A stretch of 53,070 nt of DNA from Candidatus Gastranaerophilales bacterium (lineage in GTDB: Bacteria > Cyanobacteriota > Vampirovibrionia > Gastranaerophilales > Gastranaerophilaceae). The notes under the pieces were generated by a model. That model worked only from the letters and a program-made list of their open reading frames with translations, made no database searches and was not told the origin of the DNA. Positions 8,599 through 17,022 of the stretch are shown here, piece after piece (positions within the stretch are counted from its first letter, which is position 1; each line of letters opens with the position of its first letter). The stretch lies in the NCBI GenBank assembly GCA_944326115.1, contig CALVCQ010000014.1:1-53070 (forward strand), read 5' to 3'. A program made the translations under genes and the position numbers.

Positions 8599-8663
8599 GA
8601 TTTTTTTTAAATTATATTACAACTTCTTTACTTAGTCAACTCGGCTATCTCTGGATTTAGCAT

Positions 8664-8669
8664 TATAAT
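8664..8669 (+). promoter_or_regulatory. Probable -10 element of the thrS operon
   Basis: A perfect TATAAT sits 60 nt before the thrS start. No good -35 box is present at standard spacing, which suggests activator dependence or a weak promoter. An upstream in-frame ATG that would begin at 8669 overlaps this box and is unlikely to be used. Confidence 0.45.
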
Positions 8670-8728
8670 TGCATTACATTTTTGCCGGTGGTATAAATTT
8701 ATTATGTATAGAAAGAGAGGTTACAATA

Positions 8729-10678
8729 ATGTCTAAAATTGAGGTATTTTTACCTGATGATTCAAAAATTTCTTTAGAAGAAGGCTCTAATGGTTTTTCA
8801 CTTGCAAAGAAAATCAGTGACAGTCTTGCAAAAAATGCAATAGCATTGGAAATTAACGGAGAAGTTAAAGACATTCGAACATCACTTTCTAATAATGATA
8901 AAGTTAAAATATTGACATCTAAAGATGCGGAAACACTTGCTATATTGAGACATTCAACTTCGCATATTATGGCTCAGGCTGTTATTGCTTTATTCCCACA
9001 GGCAAAACTAGCAATAGGTCCCGCTATTGAAAACGGTTTTTACTATGACTTTGATTTGGAAGGTCACACTTTTACAGAAGAAGATTTATCAAAAATTGAA
9101 GACAAAATGAAAGAAATTGTAAAAGAAAACCTTACATTTGAAAAATATTTTGTACCTGATGTAGATGCGCAAATAAAAGAATTTAAAGACGAAGGCGAAA
9201 TTTATAAAGCGGAATTGCTCGAAGAACACAGAAATCATAAACCGACATTATATTTGACAAAGGACAAAGACGGAAATTCTCTATTTAATGATTTATGTGC
9301 AGGTCCGCATCTGCCGGATACTTCTTTTATAAAAGCATTTAAATTAATGAAAGTTGCTGGAGCATACTGGAGAGGCGATGCAAAAAATAAGATGCTGCAA
9401 AGAATTTATGCTACAGCTTTTTGGACAAAAGAAGACTTAAAAGCATATTTAACTATGCTTGAAGAAGCTGAAAAGCGTGATCACAGAAAACTCGGTGCAA
9501 AACTTGATCTGTTTTCTACAAGAGAAGAACTCGGCGCAGGGCTTGTATTGTGGCACCCGAACCTTGCAGTAGTAAGAGAAGAAATTGAAAATTACTGGCG
9601 AACAGAACATAGAAAAAGAGGTTATGTAATTGTAAATACTCCTCATATAGCTAAATCAAAACTGTGGGAAATCTCAGGTCACGCTGATCACTACAGAGAA
9701 AATATGTTCTTTATTCAAAAAGAAGATGAGTCTGATGATCAGTATATTTTAAAACCAATGAACTGTCCGTTCCATATTCTTATTTATCAGGCGAACAGAC
9801 ATTCATACCGTTCACTGCCTTTAAGAATGGCAGAACTAGGAACGGTTTACAGAAGAGAACACTCCGGTGCACTTGGCGGTTTGACACGTGTTCAAGGATT
9901 TACGCAAGATGATGCTCACATCTTCTGCACACCCGAACAGCTGGTTGATGAAATCAATGAAATTATAGATTTTGTGGCTGATACAATGGCTATTTTCAAA
10001 ATGGACTTTGACGTTGAACTTTCTACCCGTCCTGAAAGTTATATCGGTGAAATTGAAAACTGGAATAAAGCGGAAGAAGGTCTCAAAGCCGCAATGGATA
10101 AAAGAGGCATGAAGTATGACATAAATGAGGGTGACGGCGCTTTTTACGGACCTAAAATAGACTTCAAAGTAAAAGATGCTATCGGCAGAACATGGCAATG
10201 TGCAACTATTCAATTAGATTTTAATTTGCCAGCACGTTTTGATTTGAAATACCAGGATAAAGACGGACAGCTTAAAACACCTCTTATGCTGCACAGAGTT
10301 GTATTCGGTTCAATGGAAAGATTCCATGGTATATTGATAGAGCACTATGCGGGTGCTTTCCCTCTCTGGCTTGCTCCTACTCAGGTTGAAATTGTTCCGA
10401 TTTCTAACGATAAGCATACAGATTATGCTGAAAAAGTCTATAAAGCACTTAGAAACGCAAATATAAGAGCAAATCTTGATGACAGATCTGAATCAATGAA
10501 CTACAAAATCAGAGAATCTTTACAGGATAAGAAAATTCCTTATGTTGTAGTAGTCGGTGACAAAGAAATGGCTGACGGCACAGTTGCTATCAGAAAAAGA
10601 GGCAAAGGTCCCATCGGTTCATTGAAGATAGATGAATTTGTTTCAGGATTACAGGAAGAAATAAAAAGCAGAGCATAG
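8729..10678 (+). CDS. thrS: Threonine--tRNA ligase
   Basis: 649 residues from the ATG at 8729, which has AGAGG eight bases upstream; an in-frame ATG at 8669 would add a non-conserved 20-residue tail. Charges tRNA-Thr and edits mischarged serine. Domains in order: TGS (about 1-62), editing domain with the HxxxH block RHSTSHIMAQ and the CAGPHLPDT zinc motif, class II catalytic core with MNCPFHILIY, ELGTVYRREHSGALGGL and TRVQGFTQDDAH, and a C-terminal anticodon domain ending in VVVVGDKEMADGTVAIRKR. No T-box elements were seen in the leader. First gene of a plus-strand run, with tsaD starting 5 nt after its stop. Confidence 0.97.
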   Translation: MSKIEVFLPDDSKISLEEGSNGFSLAKKISDSLAKNAIALEINGEVKDIRTSLSNNDKVKILTSKDAETLAILRHSTSHIMAQAVIALFPQAKLAIGPAIENGFYYDFDLEGHTFTEEDLSKIEDKMKEIVKENLTFEKYFVPDVDAQIKEFKDEGEIYKAELLEEHRNHKPTLYLTKDKDGNSLFNDLCAGPHLPDTSFIKAFKLMKVAGAYWRGDAKNKMLQRIYATAFWTKEDLKAYLTMLEEAEKRDHRKLGAKLDLFSTREELGAGLVLWHPNLAVVREEIENYWRTEHRKRGYVIVNTPHIAKSKLWEISGHADHYRENMFFIQKEDESDDQYILKPMNCPFHILIYQANRHSYRSLPLRMAELGTVYRREHSGALGGLTRVQGFTQDDAHIFCTPEQLVDEINEIIDFVADTMAIFKMDFDVELSTRPESYIGEIENWNKAEEGLKAAMDKRGMKYDINEGDGAFYGPKIDFKVKDAIGRTWQCATIQLDFNLPARFDLKYQDKDGQLKTPLMLHRVVFGSMERFHGILIEHYAGAFPLWLAPTQVEIVPISNDKHTDYAEKVYKALRNANIRANLDDRSESMNYKIRESLQDKKIPYVVVVGDKEMADGTVAIRKRGKGPIGSLKIDEFVSGLQEEIKSRA

Positions 10679-10683
10679 ATTTT

Positions 10684-11736
10684 ATGTTGGTTAAAGAATT
10701 TAAAAAGCCTTTGTCTCAGGATGTTGTATTAATCGGTCCTGATGTTAAGGATGATATTATTATAATGGCGCTGGAATCAAGTTGTGATGAAACAGCATGT
10801 GCGATAGTCAAAAACGGTCGAGAGGTGCTTGCTAATGTTGTTGCTTCTCAGATAAAAACCCATCAAGAATTTGGCGGAGTTGTTCCGGAAATTGCTGCAC
10901 GGGAGCATCTTGATGCAGTAAATTTGATAATTGCTCAGGCTTTTGAACAATCCGGACTAAAACCCGATGACATAACCGCATTTGCTGCTACTGTCGGTCC
11001 GGGGCTTGTTGGTTCACTTCTTGTCGGATTAAACGCAGCTAAAGCGCTTTCTATTACTTATGATAAACCTTTTATCGGTGTAAATCATTTAAATGCGCAT
11101 GTATGCGCTAATTATATTGACACTGATTTAAAACCGCCAATGATTGCATTGCTTGTAAGCGGCGGTCATACTCAAATTATTAAAGTTGATGATTACCTTA
11201 ACCAGAAAATAATAGGGGAAACCATTGATGATGCAACAGGCGAGGCTTACGATAAAGTTGCCAGACTGCTGGGACTGCCTTACCCCGGAGGATTAAATCT
11301 TGACAGAATGGCTCCAAGCGGAAATCCGCATGCATACAAACTGCCGGAGGCAAAAGTTCAGGGTGAATTTGATTTTAGTTTTTCCGGCTTAAAAACAGCT
11401 GTGCTAAATCTAACGAGAAAACTTGAAGATGAACTCGGGTATATTCCAAAAGAAGATGTTGCTGCAAGTTTTCAGGAATGTATAACATCAACCCTTTTCA
11501 AAAAGACACTTAAGGCAGCTGAAAAATACAATATTAAACAAATTGTCTTAGGCGGAGGCGTAGCTGCAAATTCTGAAATCAGGAAAAAATTCTTTTCTCT
11601 TCAAGATAAAGGATACAAGATATTTGCACCTGCTATGAAATATTGTACGGATAATGCATCAATGATAGCTAGTTCAGCTTATTTTCTTGCAAATACAATG
11701 GATTCATTGGAACAAGAAGTATTTTCAAGATGCTGA
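10684..11736 (+). CDS. tsaD: tRNA N6-threonylcarbamoyladenosine (t6A) transferase
   Basis: 350 residues. Transfers the threonylcarbamoyl group from TC-AMP to A37 of ANN-decoding tRNAs, together with TsaB and TsaE. The ASKHA fold motifs are present: MALESSCDETA, the metal-binding VNHLNAHVC (H135 and H139), LLVSGGHTQI, LLGLPYPGG and LGGGVAANSEIR. The protein carries about 27 residues before the usual start block. A second in-frame ATG at 10765 begins exactly at the conserved ALESSCDET, but neither start has a Shine-Dalgarno site, so the long form is kept with reservation. It follows thrS by 5 nt, and its last codons overlap the next gene (ATGCTGA). Pairing with thrS fits a tRNA-threonine theme. 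Confidence 0.95.
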   Translation: MLVKEFKKPLSQDVVLIGPDVKDDIIIMALESSCDETACAIVKNGREVLANVVASQIKTHQEFGGVVPEIAAREHLDAVNLIIAQAFEQSGLKPDDITAFAATVGPGLVGSLLVGLNAAKALSITYDKPFIGVNHLNAHVCANYIDTDLKPPMIALLVSGGHTQIIKVDDYLNQKIIGETIDDATGEAYDKVARLLGLPYPGGLNLDRMAPSGNPHAYKLPEAKVQGEFDFSFSGLKTAVLNLTRKLEDELGYIPKEDVAASFQECITSTLFKKTLKAAEKYNIKQIVLGGGVAANSEIRKKFFSLQDKGYKIFAPAMKYCTDNASMIASSAYFLANTMDSLEQEVFSRC

Positions 11737-12188
11737 AAAAAACTGTAATTATTATCTGTTTAATAGTCTTGTCTGCACCTGTTTTTGCAAGAACAAATTC
11801 ACAAATAGGGGCACAGTTGTATGCTGTTTCAAGACAGGCAGATAAACAAAGTAAATCAAAAGGTGACATGATGAGAGACAACATTGCCTCTTTTCTAATA
11901 GATGCTAATATGCTAAATTTTTACGAAGACAATGCTATATGGCGAAAATTACCTTCCGGATGGTTTTATGATTCCCGCAGTGTCCAGCATTTGTATTTAA
12001 GACATTTAGGTGTTTATAAATCTCCTGACGGCAAAGTTATGGGCGTTTTTGACGTTAATTGTGAAGATATAAATGATGTGCAGGAACGCTTCTATGGATA
12101 TGTAAAAACTACTGAAGTGTATTTTGATATAAATTATCGTACAAAAAGAGGTCGCTCTTTGGGATTTGTGCAAACATTTTGCAAATAA
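11730..12188 (+). CDS. Small exported protein of unknown function
   Basis: 152 residues. The N-terminus is a typical signal peptide (MLKKTVIIICLIVLSAPVFA, cleavage after FARA-like VFA). The mature part is about 130 residues, mixed charged and aromatic, with two Cys (in VNCED and FCK at the end) that could form a disulfide. The WRKLPSGWFYD and RHLGVYKSPDGKVMGVFDVN blocks look like a compact alpha/beta fold that I do not recognise. The ATG overlaps the tsaD stop by ATGCTGA, indicating translational coupling, though no functional link to tRNA modification is evident. Probably periplasmic. Confidence 0.7.
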   Translation: MLKKTVIIICLIVLSAPVFARTNSQIGAQLYAVSRQADKQSKSKGDMMRDNIASFLIDANMLNFYEDNAIWRKLPSGWFYDSRSVQHLYLRHLGVYKSPDGKVMGVFDVNCEDINDVQERFYGYVKTTEVYFDINYRTKRGRSLGFVQTFCK

Positions 12189-12240
12189 TTTCTTGCAACT
12201 TATTGTTTAAAATGCTATATTTGAATGGCTGTAGTAGATA

Positions 12241-13011
12241 ATGGGATATGGTATGGGTTTTAGCAATACAAATTTATCAGCCAGAGACAGAATTGTTCTT
12301 GCTTTGGATACGGATTCACTGGAAGAAGTTGAACGACTGGTTACTTTGTTAAAAGATTATGTGGGATGTTTTAAAGTCGGTCCCCAGTTATTTACGTCAT
12401 GTGCCTATGAAGCTATAGATTTAATAAAAAGACTCGGCGGTAATGTGTATTTTGACGGCAAATTTCATGATATACCGTCTACGGTTGCAAAAGCCGGTTC
12501 AAATTTGATAAAACGAGGAGTTACTATATTTAGCGCCCACCTTGCCGGCGGTTCCAAAATGCTTACAACAACAGTAAAGGTTGCCAGAGAAACCGCAAAG
12601 AAATTTAATATGCCAAAACCGACAATTCTTGGTGTAACACTTCTTTCGAGTTTCGGGCAAAGAACTTTAACAGAAGAATTAAATGTGAAAATGAATATAG
12701 ATGAGTATGTCTCTCATCTTACGTATCTTGCACAGGAGTCAAAAATCGACGGAGTAATTGCCAGCGCTTCGGAAGCTAAAAGAATCAGAAAAGAATTCAG
12801 CGATGAATTTATTATTTTATGTCCTGCTATACGTCCTACCTGGTCAGTTGTTAATGATCAGATTAGAGTGGTCACGCCTACTGATGCAATTAGAGCAGGT
12901 GTTGACTATATGGTTATTGGCAGACCTATTACTGCAGCTGATGATCCGATTGCGGCGGCAAATATGATAATTGAGGAAATAGAAGAAGCATCAAATTCAG
13001 TTCAAATTTAA
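12241..13011 (+). CDS. pyrF: Orotidine 5'-phosphate decarboxylase
   Basis: 256 residues. Last step of UMP synthesis, decarboxylating OMP. The TIM barrel carries the catalytic Asp/Lys block (YFDGKFHDIPSTVAKA), an early LALDTDS strand, LGVTLLSS, and the phosphate-binding end VTPTDAIRAGVDYMVIGRPI. The first 8-12 residues are not conserved; the ATG at 12241 and another at 12253 are both possible, and neither has a clear ribosome binding site. It lies 52 nt after the exported protein and 50 nt before ald in the same direction. Confidence 0.95.
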   Translation: MGYGMGFSNTNLSARDRIVLALDTDSLEEVERLVTLLKDYVGCFKVGPQLFTSCAYEAIDLIKRLGGNVYFDGKFHDIPSTVAKAGSNLIKRGVTIFSAHLAGGSKMLTTTVKVARETAKKFNMPKPTILGVTLLSSFGQRTLTEELNVKMNIDEYVSHLTYLAQESKIDGVIASASEAKRIRKEFSDEFIILCPAIRPTWSVVNDQIRVVTPTDAIRAGVDYMVIGRPITAADDPIAAANMIIEEIEEASNSVQI

Positions 13012-13061
13012 ATATTTTTATTATTGTGTGTTTATTATTTATAAATTGACAGTAGGAGACA

Positions 13062-14186
13062 ATGATGATTATAGGCGTTCCTAAGGAAATTAAAAACTGC
13101 GAAAACAGGGTTTCGTTAATACCATCGTCAGTAAAAACCTTAATTGAAAATGATAATACTGTATATGTCGAATCAGGTGCCGGTGTAAAAATCGGGTTTA
13201 CGGATGAACTGTATAAAGAAGCAGGTGCCACAATCATTGATACTGCACAGGAATTGTATGCAAAATCTGAGATTATTGTTAAGGTCAAAGAATTGCAGAA
13301 AGAAGAATATTCTTATTTGAAAAATGGACAAACTGTGCTGTCTTATGCACATCTGGCAATTGAACCTGATTTATTAGACGTACTTATAAAAAAGAAAGTT
13401 ACAACTATAGATTATGAAACAATTCAAATGCCTGACGGAAAATTACCTTTATTGATGCCGGTCAGTGAAATAGCTGGAAGAGTTTCCATTCAAATAGGCG
13501 CCAGACTTTTAGAAAATACATACGGCGGTGTCGGAAAGCTCCTGGGCGGAGTCCCCGGAGTTTATCCAAGCGAGGTTTTGATTATAGGTGCAGGTGTAGT
13601 TGGAATACATGCTGCAAAAGTTGCTCTTGGAATGGGGGCTATCGTTACTATGCTTGATATATCTCCCGATAAACTCAGAGAAGCTGCAAAAATGTTTCAA
13701 GGCAGAGTTAATACTGCAATGTCAAATAAATATAACATTGAAAAATATATAAAAACAGCAGATCTTGTTATCGGTGCAGTTTTATTGGTGGGAGAGGTTA
13801 CACCTAAAATAATAACGGAAAATATGGTTAAAACGATGAGAAAAGGTTCTGTTATCATTGATGTTTCAATTGATCAAGGAGGAATTGTGGAAACTATAAA
13901 AGAGCCTACTTCGTTTGAAAATCCGACTTTTGAAAAATACGGCATAATTCACTGTGCTATACCGAATATCCCGAGCTGTGTTGCAAGAACAGCAACAGTC
14001 TCGTTTAATAATTATGTATTGCCTTATATCTTAAGGCTTTCCACAAAAGGTTTTATCGCAGCAGTAAAATCTATGCCGGAGCTATATAAAGGTGTAAGTA
14101 CATTTCAGGGTAAGCTGACCGATCCTGTTATAGCAAAATCTCTAGGACGACAGTATTCTGAACTTTCTATGTTAATTGGGTTTTAA
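13062..14186 (+). CDS. ald: Alanine dehydrogenase
   Basis: 374 residues, the normal length. NAD-dependent interconversion of L-alanine with pyruvate and ammonia. The N-terminal catalytic domain has IGVPKEIKNCENRVSL, IVKVKELQ and LSYAHLA (substrate Lys and His); the Rossmann domain has VLIIGAGVVGIHAAKVALGMGA; SVIIDVSIDQGG and HCAIPNIPSCVARTAT are also family signatures. AGGAGA lies just upstream of a double ATG (13062 and 13065); the second has slightly better spacing. A possible promoter for the next gene overlaps its 3' end. Confidence 0.96.
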   Translation: MMIIGVPKEIKNCENRVSLIPSSVKTLIENDNTVYVESGAGVKIGFTDELYKEAGATIIDTAQELYAKSEIIVKVKELQKEEYSYLKNGQTVLSYAHLAIEPDLLDVLIKKKVTTIDYETIQMPDGKLPLLMPVSEIAGRVSIQIGARLLENTYGGVGKLLGGVPGVYPSEVLIIGAGVVGIHAAKVALGMGAIVTMLDISPDKLREAAKMFQGRVNTAMSNKYNIEKYIKTADLVIGAVLLVGEVTPKIITENMVKTMRKGSVIIDVSIDQGGIVETIKEPTSFENPTFEKYGIIHCAIPNIPSCVARTATVSFNNYVLPYILRLSTKGFIAAVKSMPELYKGVSTFQGKLTDPVIAKSLGRQYSELSMLIGF

Positions 14187-14204
14187 TCTTTAATATGATA
14201 TAAT
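14176..14204 (+). promoter_or_regulatory. Extended -10 promoter for the vWA gene
   Basis: TGATATAAT (perfect -10 at 14199-14204 with an extended TG) lies 17 bp after a weak TTGGGT (14176-14181). Transcription would start near 14211, leaving only about a dozen nucleotides, mostly the AAAGGAGAT ribosome binding site, before the ATG at 14223. The vWA gene therefore probably has its own promoter. Confidence 0.6.
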
Positions 14205-14222
14205 CCTTTTAAAGGAGATACT

Positions 14223-15143
14223 ATGAAAAGAATTATACTGGCTTTTTTGATAACAGCGTTTTTTTCGGCTGCTGCTTTTGCTGCTAAATATAAAGTAAAT
14301 ACAAGCGGCAGAGTAACTTCTCCGGAAGGTAAAGTTCAGCAAAATAGTGTTTTAAACAATCAGACAAATTTATACAAAAATTATTATGCACCACAGTATG
14401 TGAATTCGCAAAAAGTTCTTTCAGGTCCGGTTGGAACAATAGATATAGTAATGGATTACTCAGGAAGTATGCTGTACTGGATTCAGGAAGCACAAAGAAC
14501 TATGTCTCAAATAATTGCACAACTGCCTGCGTCAACAAGTATCGGTTTCAGAGTATTCGGGCAGAACGGAGGAAATAATCCTTACACACCTAATCTCGCC
14601 AAGGTTAAAGAGATTGTAAAAACTGCCGGCGGCAAATACAAAGTCACAACAGCTAATGATAGTTATTTGGGAAATACATCAGGTTCTTGTTCTGCAACAA
14701 AACAGGTGGTTCCTATTTCATCAAATAATATACAAGCATTGTCTGCAGGAATGGGTTCAGTTAACATAGGCGGATCTACACCTCTGACTTTCGGTTTACA
14801 TCAGGCAGTAACACAAGATTTTGGAAGTATGTCACAATCTTTCCCTAAAAAAATTGTACTTATAACGGACGGTGGTGAGAATTGCGGAGGAGATCCATGT
14901 GAATTTGCCAGAGAGCTTATGCGAAAAAGAAATGATATACATATAGATGTTGTACTCGTATCATCTTCATCCCAGATGCTTAAATGTCTGGCTGATACAA
15001 CCGGCGGACATTTTTATACAACAAGCGATATATCAAGCTTTTCTGACGTTTTAATACAGTCGATGAAAACTCCGCCAAATCAGGTACAGACCACTGTGCC
15101 ACAGCAACAACCTGCTCAGCAGTATGAATATATTGACTACTAA
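14223..15143 (+). CDS. Secreted von Willebrand factor A domain protein
   Basis: 306 residues with a clear signal peptide (cleavage near AAAFAAK). A vWA domain spans about 70-285: the MIDAS DxSxS is intact (D78, S80, S82 in IVMDYSGSM), followed by the threonine loop GGSTPLT and the LITDGGEN aspartate. Four cysteines in the domain (in GSCSA, ENCGGDPC and LKCLAD) may form disulfides, fitting an exported protein. The closing 20 residues are Gln/Pro-rich. vWA domains bind metal and protein partners; the partner is not shown here. The gene converges with a 4-nt overlap on the minus-strand envelope operon that contains a second vWA-like protein, so a shared pathway is likely but unproven. Confidence 0.85.
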   Translation: MKRIILAFLITAFFSAAAFAAKYKVNTSGRVTSPEGKVQQNSVLNNQTNLYKNYYAPQYVNSQKVLSGPVGTIDIVMDYSGSMLYWIQEAQRTMSQIIAQLPASTSIGFRVFGQNGGNNPYTPNLAKVKEIVKTAGGKYKVTTANDSYLGNTSGSCSATKQVVPISSNNIQALSAGMGSVNIGGSTPLTFGLHQAVTQDFGSMSQSFPKKIVLITDGGENCGGDPCEFARELMRKRNDIHIDVVLVSSSSQMLKCLADTTGGHFYTTSDISSFSDVLIQSMKTPPNQVQTTVPQQQPAQQYEYIDY

Positions 15144-16156
15144 TTTAGGTCAACTTCAAAACTTCCGCCGTACATTTTTACTGATAATTTTAGTGTCTGA
15201 TTTTTGTATGCTGCCGGAGGCGTACGATAGCTAGGTGTCTGCATCATTGCGGAATAGACAGCATCATTTAAACTGTCATTATTTGATTGTTGTGAAAATG
15301 CACGGTTAATTAAGTTACCAGATGAATCTAATTTAAATGAAATAACGCAGTTGCCGTCACCGGTTACTGTCGCAAAATTTATATTAGACGCAATTTTATT
15401 TCTTAAACCTATTTTGTAATTTGCATACTCTTTTTGTTGAGCAGCCGTGTTAATTTTAGGTTTAGCTGTTGTTTTGGGAGTTGATGCCGTTTGCTTTTTT
15501 TCTGTAGCCTTTGGTACAGGTACAGTTTTTACGGAAGTTACAGGTTTGCTTACAGGTTTTGATGTCGCTTTTTGTGTATTATAGGTTTTGGGTTTATATT
15601 TAGAGACAGATTGTTCGGAGACTTTTTGAGGTGCAGCTGTTCTGTTTGCTGCGCCGTAATTTGTAACAATATTTCCTGCTGTGTTTGTTGCGTGTCTTGT
15701 TGCATTTGTATAGCTGTCTACAACTTTTGTGACAATAGGAAATGATGTTTTTTGTTTGTTATCGTCAGAAATCGTTTTTGCTGACTGTTTTCTTTGTTTT
15801 GATTCAATCCATATATCGTCAATATCCGGAATACTTTTTGCCGCAAGAACAGGTTGTTTTTTTTCTGCAGTTTTATCAGTACTATTTTTATTGCTGTCAC
15901 TGCTTCCCGGAAAAAATATTGTAATAAATGATAGTATTATACAAATAATAAAAAATGCAATAGATTTTCTGTCAACAGGACTGTAATTTATCGCATCACA
16001 GGTATCATAGTCTTTATTTTCATCATTGTATTCATAATCAGTATTATTGTAATAAAATTCTTCACTTTCATTTTCTATTTCAAATATATCATTGCCGCAT
16101 TCGCAATAATCTGGTTTAATATTATATTCATGTCCGCATTCAGTGCATTTGTACAT
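15140..16156 (-). CDS. Zinc-ribbon, membrane-anchored protein with TonB/TolA-like C-terminus
   Basis: 338 residues. A cytoplasmic zinc-ribbon-like knuckle (C4, C7, C18, C20) is followed by an acidic Tyr/Asn-rich stretch, one transmembrane helix at about 65-84, a long Lys/Thr/Pro/Ala linker (about 90-235) and a C-terminal domain (about 245-338) with the WRxxI-like start NYKIGLRNKIASNI and VISFKLDSSGNLINRAF, as in TonB/TolA C-terminal domains. This layout could connect the cytoplasm to the outer envelope. It is the last gene of the six-gene operon, starting 4 nt after its neighbour, with AAGGA overlapping that stop codon. A zinc ribbon on a TonB-like protein is unusual. Confidence 0.65.
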   Translation of the reverse strand: MYKCTECGHEYNIKPDYCECGNDIFEIENESEEFYYNNTDYEYNDENKDYDTCDAINYSPVDRKSIAFFIICIILSFITIFFPGSSDSNKNSTDKTAEKKQPVLAAKSIPDIDDIWIESKQRKQSAKTISDDNKQKTSFPIVTKVVDSYTNATRHATNTAGNIVTNYGAANRTAAPQKVSEQSVSKYKPKTYNTQKATSKPVSKPVTSVKTVPVPKATEKKQTASTPKTTAKPKINTAAQQKEYANYKIGLRNKIASNINFATVTGDGNCVISFKLDSSGNLINRAFSQQSNNDSLNDAVYSAMMQTPSYRTPPAAYKNQTLKLSVKMYGGSFEVDLN

Positions 16157-16160
16157 GATA

Positions 16161-17006
16161 TTAATTCCTTACTTTTTCTATATCTTTAAAGTCAGACGGA
16201 GTGCTGTATTTTGTAGTATTAGAAATTTTCCAGCCGCCTTCAACAGTTGTGGCAATTCTGTTTGATCCCTGCGGAAAATTGAGAATAGAACGACCCTGAT
16301 AACTTTTTATTACAGGTGCTATGTATTGAATTGCAAAAGGAGTAAATGATGCATTAGTTGACCAGGTTTGGATGTTTGTAACTTTTCCGTATTTATCCAC
16401 ATCAAATTGAAATTTAAAAACAGTACCCTGAGGAACAATGGGAAGCCTTACATCTTTCATCAACTGATTCTGAATATCCGAACGCCATTTGTTCCATTTT
16501 ATAAGTTCTGTTTGTTCAGCGGATTGTTGTGTCTGTGCAGCTGTTTTTGCCGGTGTCGCAGGCTTTGATACAGTAGTGTTTTTTTGTTTAGCCACTGTTT
16601 TTGTTTTAGCTGCGGGTTTTGATTTTACTGTATTTGTTTTAACCTGTTTTGTTTGTACAGGCTTTGTTGTTTTTACAACTTTTGTACTGACCTGCTGTTT
16701 TTGTGAAGATGTTTTTGTGACCGCTGTTGTGGTTTTCTTTGCGGTTTGAATCTTTTCTGTTTCTTTTGTTACCGGCTGTATTTTGTTAATGTTATTAATT
16801 TTTTCCCGTACTATTTTTTTGTCGGTTTTGACAGCGGAAGTAGTAGGCAGTTCTTTTGTTTCAGTTGATACTTTATCTGCCTGTACAATTGTATATGCAG
16901 AATCGTATATCAAAACCTCTTTGTGCATTTCCGGTTTTAATATGACTACCAGCAAGGTAGAAACTACTATAAAAGCTATAATTACAATTGAAAATATTCT
17001 GTACAA
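16161..17006 (-). CDS. TonB/TolA-like membrane-anchored protein
   Basis: 281 residues. One N-terminal transmembrane helix (about 4-23) is followed by KPEMHKE (24-30), a long low-complexity linker of Lys, Thr, Val and Gln (about 50-165), and a C-terminal domain (about 168-255) with WNKWRSDIQNQLMKD and FQFDVDKYGKVTNIQTW, the pattern of TonB/TolA C-terminal domains. It is probably inner-membrane anchored and spans the periplasm. Its start is a TTG with AAGG seven bases upstream. The juxtamembrane PxMHK motif recurs in the first gene of the same operon. No ExbB/ExbD-type motor is recognisable nearby, so it is not assigned as a classical TonB. Confidence 0.65.
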   Translation of the reverse strand: MYRIFSIVIIAFIVVSTLLVVILKPEMHKEVLIYDSAYTIVQADKVSTETKELPTTSAVKTDKKIVREKINNINKIQPVTKETEKIQTAKKTTTAVTKTSSQKQQVSTKVVKTTKPVQTKQVKTNTVKSKPAAKTKTVAKQKNTTVSKPATPAKTAAQTQQSAEQTELIKWNKWRSDIQNQLMKDVRLPIVPQGTVFKFQFDVDKYGKVTNIQTWSTNASFTPFAIQYIAPVIKSYQGRSILNFPQGSNRIATTVEGGWKISNTTKYSTPSDFKDIEKVRN

Positions 17007-17022
17007 AAGCTGCCTTCTCTTC

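Noticed and set aside
8513-8728. T-box leader in front of thrS (and likewise hisS and hom)
   Set aside because: No conserved T-box sequence (AGGGTGG type) or specifier stem was found in any of these leaders.
8669-8728. In-frame upstream ATG of thrS
   Set aside because: It overlaps the TATAAT -10 box and lacks a ribosome binding site, whereas the ATG at 8729 has AGAGG and matches the family start.
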